Source: Butyriboletus loyo (lineage: Eukaryota; Basidiomycota; Agaricomycetes; Boletales; Boletaceae). From it: a DNA stretch of 64,000 nucleotides. The notes beneath the pieces are model-generated. The model made no database searches and was not told where the DNA came from. It worked only from the letters and a program-made list of their open reading frames with translations. Within the stretch, counting starts at the first letter, position 1; the number at the start of each line of letters is the position of its first letter. The stretch covers positions 1-64,000 of the forward strand of contig JBBPSI010000107.1 of assembly GCA_038093515.1 (NCBI GenBank), written 5' to 3'. Position numbers and translations under genes: made by a program. Positions 10,646-19,066 of this stretch are shown piece by piece.

Positions 10646-10824
10646 AGTGTTCCGTTGCTGAATGCAAAGGGTCTCACTCACTTACCCCTCAGACGCAACC
10701 GAATATATTGTTGAGCCTCAGAGGGGCTTCTTCAACGATGCATAAATTACCGCCTCCCCAGGTTTTGGGCCTTCCCTCCCCCATCCATCGCGCAGCTAGA
10801 CCCACGCTCTGCAGATCGCCCATC

Positions 10825-11696
10825 ATGACATTCTTCAAATCTGCGCTCTCCCGACTCTCTCACAAGCCGACGCCTGTCGTCGCGACCAACATATCTCTTG
10901 ATTCTTGGTGCCGTCAATTGCCCACCCAGCCACTTCGATTCGTCAAAAGAGTAGAGCTGTGTACGGCACTTACTACAGGCCAAGATCACTGGGATACACC
11001 GGTCGGCCAATCCCACTATCACACATTGCTTCGGGTGGTCCTGGTTCCCGCTCCTGGTGGTCCCAGTCACTCGGAGGACACCCTACTCTTCGAACGTGTT
11101 CTTTCCACCGGCGGGGCATACCATTCAGTGACCCCTATTGCAGAGACGTCCTCATCAGGTGGCACCCTCTTCCATCCCGACGTCTACGATCGCATCTGCG
11201 TCATCTTCGACGGCCCCTCTACCGCCCTCGCACGTGATCTCGAGGTCGAACGGACCCTGGCGTTCGGTGGCTCTTCGCAGCCCAGTCTCACGCTCGCCCA
11301 GTTTGCTCAGATTCTCGAGTTTGTCAGTCGAACGACGATGTTGATATGTGCGGGCGGAGAATGCAGATTCCAGTCGCGCTCGTTTGCGTTTACGTGTTTG
11401 TCTGCGTTGACGCCGACCTTGCCGCCTCCGACGTTGGTGCGGAAAGGAAGCGAGGGGTCGGGTATGGACGTCGACTGTGGGGCGGAGATGGTGGATGATT
11501 CGGTGTTTGAGTTGAGCGCGGAGGCGTTTTTGGTGCAGATTCCGTGGTTGGTCAGTGATCCCGCGTCGGTACAGGCAGTAAGTGCATTTGCCCTTGAATG
11601 CCCTATTCAGATTCTGAGCCTTTGTCACAGCTTAGATTGATCGGGGCGTTGAAGGATGAGCCCCGGAAAAGGCCAATGGCGAGACTTTATCACTGA
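10825..11696 (+). CDS. Hypothetical protein, two exons
   Basis: I do not recognise a family. Exon 1 runs from ATG 10825 (MTFFKSALSRLSHKPTPVV) to 11577. A 53-nt intron (11578-11630, gtaagt..cacag) leads in phase 0 to a short exon that ends LKDEPRKRPMARLYH at a TGA (11694-11696). The product is about 272 residues, with a basic N-terminus and no clear membrane segment. An upstream in-frame extension (10633, codons preceding the first ATG at 10738) is less likely to be translated. The gene is absent from the corresponding place in the right arm of the inverted duplication, so it was inserted here or lost there. Confidence 0.55.
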
Positions 11697-11904
11697 AAGT
11701 GCTGCAACTTTTTTCTAGTCCGAGGGTTTCAAGGGTTCAATGAGGGTTTTGTCGGGGCTGATAGATCTCTATGTAAATGATTCCTGGCGTCAGTAAAATA
11801 CTTGTGTATGAAGTGTTGGTACAGATAGAAGTAACCAGAAATACCATTGCTTCGTCCACTGGATTTCACTATTTCCTCGACTCGCTCAGTCCTCAATGAG
11901 GTGT

Positions 11905-12180
11905 CACCAACTACCTAAGAGGACGGCGAGACGATGGTGGGTTCAAGTGCACCCCCAGTCTTGTCTCACGGCCCCACTCTACATTATTCACGATTCCACG
12001 CCTTTGCTTCACTTGCGACAGGCTTGGGGCCAGGTTTGGGCTGAGAGTCGGCAGGTCATACCGCCTACCTATGCACTCGCCACCTTTCTCCTGCTGAAGT
12101 GCCGGAGAATATCGGGTCGGAAAATGAGTGTGAATTGACGAGGAATCGGGATAAGGATTCTGTGCAGGGGAGTCGTGTTA
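11905..12180 (+). pseudogene. CTK3 C-terminal fragment
   Basis: The translation RRWWVQVHPQSCL followed by HDSTPLLHLRQAWGQVWA corresponds to the segment after RERHKRLRERRWVQAQPQ in the CTK3 gene at 40392-41783. It is most similar to the fragment at 35247-35560. Frames are broken and the upstream domain is absent. Confidence 0.5.
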
Positions 12181-12752
12181 TGCACATTTGAGGTGATGGG
12201 GGAAAGCGTCAAGGTCAAGTAGAGGGAATGGAACCGGAAGAGAGTAGAGTTGGCTGAGGGGGAACTTGGTGAAGAGCCGACGTACTAATCTGTAGTAGGT
12301 GGATGATGATGCATGCCTAGACAACGCCATGTCTGAAGACGGAATGGGGGCATTTGCGTTGGTGTAGTGGATATGGTCGTCGGATATGGGTTTACAACAG
12401 GGCGGTTCCTCGAATAGTCGATGGGGACTGGAGAAAACGCATACAAGTAAGACAGAGTTAGATCTCATACCAGAAGTGGATTGACACGGTGATCGCACCA
12501 GGCAAGAAATATATATATTCGGGATTGGGATGGGTCATACTGCATATCACAGCACTGCGGGTGTCCTCAGGATTGGGTTCTAAAAAGAAGGCCACCACAC
12601 TGCCATGACTGCATTGCCTCACCTTTACCTCGCATATAAGCGGTAGCTGTGTTTCTGATGTATGAAGCGTTTTTCCTCCACCAGTCTCTTCTCCACGCAA
12701 CTTTGCAAACACGCCGACAACCTAGCTCACAAGCAACGGTCATAGCATCGTC
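12181..12752 (+). promoter_or_regulatory. Duplicated upstream region of the two-propeller gene
   Basis: This stretch is repeated in inverted orientation upstream of the gene at 31191-34680 (about 34681-35265) and partly at 30290-30720. The tatatatattc stretch at about 12509-12519 is TATA-like. No coding feature is convincing. Conservation between arms suggests it carries the promoter and 5' UTR of the WD40 gene starting at 12753. Confidence 0.4.
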
Positions 12753-15700
12753 ATGTCAAGCGTCATGCCACGATGGTCTGACAATGATGGTCCTCAGCCA
12801 TATCGGGTAATCCCAGCGTATGATGGCCGTATCAGGGCGCTCGCGTATCTCCCCGACGGACGACTTGTCTCTGGCTCTTCTGCTGGAACTATCAGGGTAT
12901 TGAATTTGGAGAACGGGGAGCAAGAAGGGACAGCAATGCAGCAGCGGGAAATAATCAGTCTCGCTTTGACCCGGGATGGGACAAAGATCATCAGCAATGA
13001 CGGGATGGATGGGAGAATCAAAGTGTGGGACGTCGAATCGCACGAGCTTGTCCAAGAATGGATTGGCCCGAAAAGCCTACACAATCCTAAAATTGCCGTC
13101 TCACCGGATGATCGACTCATTACGGTTTATGGCGAGTACCGGGTTATATTTTACACCATGGAGGGCAAACAGGTCGGCCGTGACATCGAGGTCGGTAAAC
13201 TCGTTTGGTCCGCCTGTTTCTCTCCCGACGGGCAGAAACTTGCATGTGGCTCGCGTGACGGCATCTATGTGTATGACGTCAGCAATGCCAAGCTCATCGT
13301 TGGTCCAATACACCAAGGTTGTGTCGGTTCTGTGCTGTGGTCACGCGATGGCAGGAGGCTCTTCTCTACCTCGGATGACAAAACGATCTGCTGTTGGAAT
13401 TCCATTACAGGGGAGTCAATCGGACAACCGTGGACAGGCCACACCGACCGTATATCCTGCCTCTCCCTTTCTCCAGATGGTTCGATCCTTGCGAGCACAT
13501 CCTGGGATGGAACAGTGCATTTCTGGGATGCAACGTCTGGTAGTCCTGTCGGACAACATCTGACTGGTCAACATGTCATTTTTTTCTCTCCCTCTGGTCA
13601 ATTCGTGGCATCAATAGGATTTGATGGAAAAACATATTTGTGGCGGATTCCTTGGTTTAATTTCATCGAGGATCGGGTATGATACTCGTCAGTTGTGCCT
13701 TATCATTCGTGCTCATCGCTCTCGCAGACACGCCAACTTGCAACCAACTGCCATCCCATCATTACGTCAAGCGTCACACTACAGCGGTCTAACAGCAGTG
13801 GTCCTCGGCCACATTTGGCACTCCCCGCAAATGGTGACCCTTACTGCGCGCTTGCATATCTCCCTGACAGACGACGGGTTGTCTCAGGCTCTTCTTCTGG
13901 AATGATCAGGATATGGAACTTGGAGAACGGGGAACAAGAAGGGACGGCAATGCAGCACAAGCGGGAAATAATCAGTCTCGCTGTGAGCCAGGGTGGCACG
14001 AAGATCATCAGCTGTGCTCAGGAAGGGCGGATAAAAGTGTGGGGCGTCAAATCGGGCGAATTTGTCCAAGAATGGAGTAGCTGGAAGCACGATCCGATAG
14101 TTGCCATCTCACCGGATGATCGACTCATTGCAGTTTGTAGCAGGTTCGCCCAGGTTGAAATTTACACCATGGAGGGCAAGTGTGTCAGCAGGGCCGTCAT
14201 CTTGACCGATCGTGCTGTTACTTCCGCCTGTTTCTCTCCCGACGGGCACAAACTTGCATGTGGCTCGCAGGACGGCAAGATCCGCGTGTATGACGTCAAG
14301 AATGAGGTACTCATCCTAGGTCTGTTAGAGGGCCACGAAGGTTGGGGATCGATCACCTGCGTGCTGTGGTCAAATGATGGTACCAGGATCTTCTCTTCCT
14401 CGGAAGACGAAACGATTCGCTGTTGGAATTCTGATACAGGGGAGCCAATCGGACAACCGTGGACAGGCCACACCAGCAGCATCAAGAGGCTCTCCCTTTC
14501 TCCAGATGGTTTGATCCTTGCCAGTGCATCCTTGGACCGAACCGTGCGTTTCTGGGATGCAACTTCTGGTAATCCTCTCGGACAACCTTTACAACATTCT
14601 ACATGCGTACACGCCGTTTGTTTCTCTCCCTCTGGTGAATTCATGGTAGCAGCATCGAGCGGAAAGATATGTTTATGGCGGGTGTTGGATTCCATCGAGG
14701 ATCAAGTATGACACTCGTCAGTGGTGCCTCATCATTCGTACTCATCATTCTCTCCATTCTTACAGACTGTCCGGGCTCTCGTTGGCGCGTACGACCCCCA
14801 GTGTCCAACGCAAGTTACCGTCATCCAACCGTCCCTACCCCCATACGTTCCCTCCACTGGACCACTGTCGGATATCGATTTTAGTGTGAGCATTGCAGTG
14901 CATGACCTTCCCCTCGTTTGCTCACAATGCTTCAAAGCCATCTGCACCACTTCATGTTACTACAGCTGCCTTGGTATACAATCCACCCCCACTTCTCCCT
15001 GCACAGAACCCATACCGGAACGGAGATACTTCCTTGCGAACGGCATTCATGTCTGATGATATGAATGTGCAGTCTGTTCTTCTGGATCCCTCGCTCGGAC
15101 TTGATGAGCGTCAGTGCATATTTGAACTACGCCTAGGTACATTGGTGCAGTTCAAAATGTTTGTTTATCGTCCACGTATAATCATCATGCCATCTTTTAC
15201 AGCTCGATCTGGCAATTTCAACAGGGCTTCGTGTTCCTGGGGACCTCATCCCTTCAGGCTCACGTCAGGACACACGGAATAATACCAGTTTGGAAAGCAC
15301 AGTGCGCACTGATTGCAATTCGATGTAAGTGTTCTTACAATCGCTGGATCAATTTTATCCTTTTTCCATCGCGGAAGATACCAAATCCATCCGCCATTTG
15401 TCGGTTGAGCGGTATTCCGGGCATTGCTAAAGAGGAGTCTAGACCTAACCAATACAACTCGTCCACAGGCATGCTTCCCAGATCGAACCTTCGACCTCAG
15501 TATTCCGATCCACATCAAACGAGGTCCATAAAAAGACCCGAAAGATTGATAAAATGAAAGAAAAACTCGTCGAGATGCTGCGTGGGTGGTTCATTGCACG
15601 ACACACGCGTTTGATTAATCACCTACTATATATACAGGTGATATCGGCTTCAAGTTGTCCAACGGCCGGCTACCGTGGTCGACCCTCGAAGGAGACCTAC

Positions 15701-15856
15701 AGAAGAAAGGGTACATGATCGTCAATTGGCCCCAAGGCGTTTGTCGTGATAGAGATAAAGGGGTATCCGGGTTGAGTGCAGAGGATGCGGACAAGCTGCA
15801 CGATGCACTTTTTGTCGACGAACACCGGCTTCGGTTTATTCGATGTGATGAGGGTA
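12753..15856 (+). CDS. Tandem double WD40 propeller protein, no kinase
   Basis: Exon 1 (12753-13676) encodes a seven-repeat WD40 propeller (for example GTIRVLNL, GRIKVWDV, KTICCWNS, GTVHFWDA, KTYLWRI). A 51-nt intron (13677-13727) leads in phase 0 to a second seven-repeat propeller (exon 13728-14705: GMIRIWNL, GRIKVWGV, ETIRCWNS, RTVRFWDA, KICLWRV). The second propeller lacks its own start: the ATG used by paralogues reads ACG here, which supports one fused gene. Exon 3 (14766-14885) encodes a Pro-rich linker ending TGPLSDIDFS, and exon 4 starts at 14938. Further exons are uncertain; a likely one at about 15637-15856 encodes RLPWSTLEGDL..GYMIVNWPQGV, a motif I know only from uncharacterised basidiomycete proteins. 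The kinase found after the same linker at 31191-34680 is missing. Predicted role: scaffold or recognition protein. Confidence 0.6.
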
Positions 15857-15891
15857 AGTTCTTGAGCATATAAAGCAGTACCATTGACAGG

Positions 15892-16086
15892 TTGTTCAAT
15901 CCGAGGCTAGACTCTAGGCCTGAGGACAACAACGATGAGGTCGGTTCGCTGGCCAATGTGTCGGGCTCTGGTAGGCCCTGTGAGAGCGATCGTTCCCGTA
16001 TACCGATGGCAGGAAAGCGAACGAGGTTCAGAGTGACCACAGTAGAAGCATACGTAGAACACTCTCACAAGAGGAAGCGTGTGTAG
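15892..16086 (+). CDS. Possible terminal exon with basic tail
   Basis: The frame ends RTRFRVTTVEAYVEHSHKRKRV. It resembles the frames ending at 22100 and 27159 (STTEAYAEDPQRRRRRM), which lie downstream of two WD40-kinase genes. A conserved position and a basic nuclear-localisation-like tail suggest a shared last exon of this family. I could not fix the splice junction that would join it, so this is tentative. Confidence 0.3.
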   Translation: MFNPRLDSRPEDNNDEVGSLANVSGSGRPCESDRSRIPMAGKRTRFRVTTVEAYVEHSHKRKRV

Positions 16087-16809
16087 ACGTCCATGTCTAC
16101 TAGGACAGCAAGGATGGTGAGAGATGATAGTGTCAATGGCAGCATTCGAGAGACAACATAGGCTCTAATGAAGGTAAGGAAGCAAACCTCACTTCTACAC
16201 ACTGAGTGCAGTGACTATGGCCCATGAGACTCTCCATTGCACGTGTGAAATGATCCGTACGCGAACGAAATGCATGAGATGGACTCCTCAGTCCATGAAA
16301 CCCTGATCTTCATGTGTCCCACGCAATGTGCGCTCCAAACGACACGCGACAACGGACGACACAATGCTCGCCATCATTTGTTCCTTACTCCCTTATGCGC
16401 CCGCTAAGCCTGTCACACTGGGTCTACGCGCGGTAGACTGCACGTCGGAACGTGACAGGGAAAAAATTCAAATGAAAGGAGAGACAGCAGGAGATTCAGA
16501 GAGTGTTGGGGGAGGAGTTGGTGGTGAGCGAGGGAGCAAAAACAGATGGATGCGTCGTAAGACAAAAGTTGGACGCCATAAAGGGTCTTGAGCGACCTGT
16601 TTCAAAGTGAATCACAGTGTCACGTCCGAAGCACACTGGCAGAGAAATATACCGAGGTTGCCTTCTGGTCGTATTTGTCGGACCGTGGGTATGTCGCTAG
16701 ACTTGTAGTGCACCACAGCAGGGGAAGGGAGACATTCTACTGGCGTGACCGCAAGCATTGGCTAGCAAGCACCGGAGATCGACTCGTCGCAGTCAATTCG
16801 GTCCTTGCT
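16087..16809. other. Intergenic, upstream region of CTK3 copy
   Basis: No gene is evident. The 3' part (about 16660-16809) matches 41784-41930 in reverse complement, which is the upstream region of the intact CTK3 gene, so the duplication includes the promoter. Confidence 0.45.
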
Positions 16810-17905
16810 ATAGATCCATTTGAAGTACGCATGCAGTTTATAGGTCTCCTCGAAAAGCTCAACGCGTGAGTGCTTTCTTTTGACCCAACGTTTTCTGCCG
16901 CAACCAGCGTCCTCACCTCGCATCTGCCATACAATGGTCCCTCCGTGATGGTTCCTGCAGGAGTCCGGGACGCATCAGTCGATCCAAAAGGTGGTCGGAT
17001 ATGCCCTCAAGTATTTTTCAAGATGTGGGGAGGACCTTTGGGAGTGCATCATCGAGGAATGTCACAGGGTACGTTGTTTGTTTTTCTTCTAATTTTCTTC
17101 TCTACGGGATGCACTTTGGATGGTGCAGTCGCGCCACGCCAGACGGGGACGGTGATCTATCCTACGAACCCGGATGGGTGCTCTGTCTCACCGCTTGTCT
17201 TCCCTCTTGATCTGTATCCAGTGGGCCGTTTCATTGACTATATCCTTTCTTTACTTTTTCTGCCAGGGTTTCATCAACCACCGGATCAACATCCTTTATT
17301 TCCTCGCTTTGCGAGTCTTTACTCTTGCAAAAGCACATCAGCCGCCGCCCGCCGAGTCGTCCTCGTACGTTCTTCACCTCGTGTTGGCTTGCTCAGGCCG
17401 TTGATGCCTTGTACCAGACACGCCAAGCAAGCCAATGGGTCATTTTATGTCGACTACGTCTCTCGGGACCTCCGCCAGATCGTTGAATGTGTCGTCCCGG
17501 TTGGGCGACAGGGACTTCCCAATCTGACGAGCACGAAACAGGTTCGATCTACAATTCTCTCTCATGGCCCTTCCGCACTCACTTGCTAACGTCCAACTTC
17601 AGATCCTCGAGAACTGGCGCACGAAACGGATCATCGAGCTTTAACGGGTTGACGAAGTAATGCAGGTTCTCTCTTCCCGGCAAACCCAAGCGACCCAGGC
17701 GTTGGGAGCTTCCACCCCCACCTCCCGCCCCCCTTCCTCGCGGGGCCATGGCTCCGGAAACGACGCTCACCTCTCTTGTGGCGAGATCTTTAAGCGGATC
17801 GAAGAAGATCGCGAACGACATAAACGACTCTGGGAACGACAGTGGGTTCAAGCATAGCCCCAAGTCTTGTCCCATGGTCGTTCCTCATGTCATACCCAAA
17901 CCCAA
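16810..17905 (+). pseudogene. CTK3 pseudogene copy
   Basis: This is homologous to the gene at 40392-41783 through its N-domain (DPFEVRMQFIGLLEKLNA), the SINHRINILYF region, the YVDYVSRDLRQIVECVV segment and the RQTQATQALGAS tail. The start ATG has become ATA (16810-16812). The later exon has a stop at IIEL* (about 17642), where the intact copy reads a proline codon, and another at 17857. The 3' end is replaced by a dispersed repeat from about 17913. It cannot give a normal product. Confidence 0.75.
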
Positions 17906-17912
17906 GGATATA

Positions 17913-18300
17913 GTCTATGCGTGAGAAGTAAAGGGGCGTGTCGTCTTCGTCTCTACCCACTTCGCTGCGTGAATCGCATTTCCCCTGCTGCGGTTCCAAT
18001 AGTATACTCACTCTTTTGCACCCACCCACCACACCCCTCACAGCCTACATACAAAGTACTACGCTGCGACTTGCAATTTGTCCGACGCTGTTCGCTTGAC
18101 ACCTGTCCAGGCACAAGCAAGACTGTTCAGTGACCCAGCCCACCCTCACAGCTCGCTGCGCCGCCAGGTTCAGGTTTCAGCATCGGGCCGGGAAAACCTT
18201 CGGTTTTTCGCCCATACCCTTGCCTTGTCACTATGTTACTGTGTACATGAGTATACCACATACACTCCTTTCGATGACCACAAGCACGACATGCATAGAC
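17913..18300 (+). mobile_element. Dispersed short repeat with terminal inverted repeats
   Basis: A 388-bp stretch begins GTCTATGCGTGAGAAG and ends CATGCATAGAC, so its ends are short inverted repeats (GTCTATGC). A related, diverged copy lies at about 22679-23079 (gtctacgcgtgagaag...cgcatagat), sharing blocks such as gtccgacgctg and ttcagcttttcgccca. Size and termini suggest a non-autonomous DNA element. A target duplication is not clear at either site. Confidence 0.5.
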
Positions 18301-18494
18301 ATTTGGATGTGTCTGTCTCCATGGATGTCCATTAGTCACGGAAGATGTGTTTATTCTCGTTCTTTTGCCGGCGTTATCGGAAAACAACTGTGGTCAGAAT
18401 TTTGGGGAGACACAGCCGTCGTTCTATGCTTCGCGAAGGGCCACAAAACTGGGGCGTCTCCCTGGCTCAGTAGTATCTGGGTCGAGTCACGCTG
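18301..18494 (+). pseudogene. Kinase fragment of the WD40-kinase family
   Basis: It begins with the equivalent of the FGCVCLHGG segment (atttggatgtgtctgtctcc) and continues FAGVIGKQLWSEFWGDTAVVL..AKGHK, matching the C-lobe fragment at 39559-40095 and, more distantly, VLSGKQPWSEV of the intact kinases. Only the end of the C-lobe is present. Confidence 0.65.
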
Positions 18495-19066
18495 ATGCTC
18501 TTGTTGACGTGTCATCGTCATGTCCTTGCCAAGGTACCACGGAGTCGCATAGAACGTCGTCCAAGCTCGCTATATGGGGGAATGATGGAGGGGGCCGTAC
18601 CTGTGGTATTCCTGTGAGCGCATTGCCACACTCTGCGCCGAGTTACTGTCTAGAGCTAGATCCGAATCGTCTACATTTAGTGTGTAATATGCATGTGACT
18701 TACTACGCGCCTAGATAAAGGCCTGGAGCTTCAAGTTGCAGGGCCCTCCGTTCATGATAAAGCCCAGGGAAAACATACGACAAGTACGTTGGGACGCTAG
18801 CTCTGACTTTGGGAATGAATCTGTACGCTCATACCGCTAGATGAAAACCTGGACGCAATTGAGCTTGTGGAAGATCGGACTGCGGATGATAGCCGTCAAA
18901 AAGAACGCCACTGATGACCATGAGGACCAGCGTTTCGCGATATACATAAACTAAGTAGTTTGCAATGTGTTCAGCGCCCTCCTTCACCAGCCTGTTCTCC
19001 ACGCACCGTTGCGAACACGCCGACTCGAAGCCTCCTGCAAGTTCCAACCAACTCCCCAGCACTACC
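18495..19066 (+). promoter_or_regulatory. Duplicated 5' region of a WD40-kinase gene
   Basis: The last 330 bases are nearly repeated at 23760-24126 and inverted at 39187-39560. The 24-kb copy has atatatataaaccg about 120 bp before the preferred start; this copy reads cgatatacataaac. An in-frame ATG at 18965 lies too close to that box to be the likely start. Confidence 0.45.

Noticed and set aside
13695..14711. Second propeller as a separate gene starting at the upstream non-ATG codon
   Set aside because: There is no ATG at the paralogous start, and the preceding intron joins it in phase to the first propeller.
18965..19066. Upstream in-frame ATG giving a 34-residue N-terminal extension of WD40-kinase copy 1
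   Set aside because: In the 24-kb copy the TATA-like box lies only some 20 bp before this ATG, so it is probably untranscribed or at the extreme 5' end. The paralogues at 12753 and 34680 start at the second ATG.
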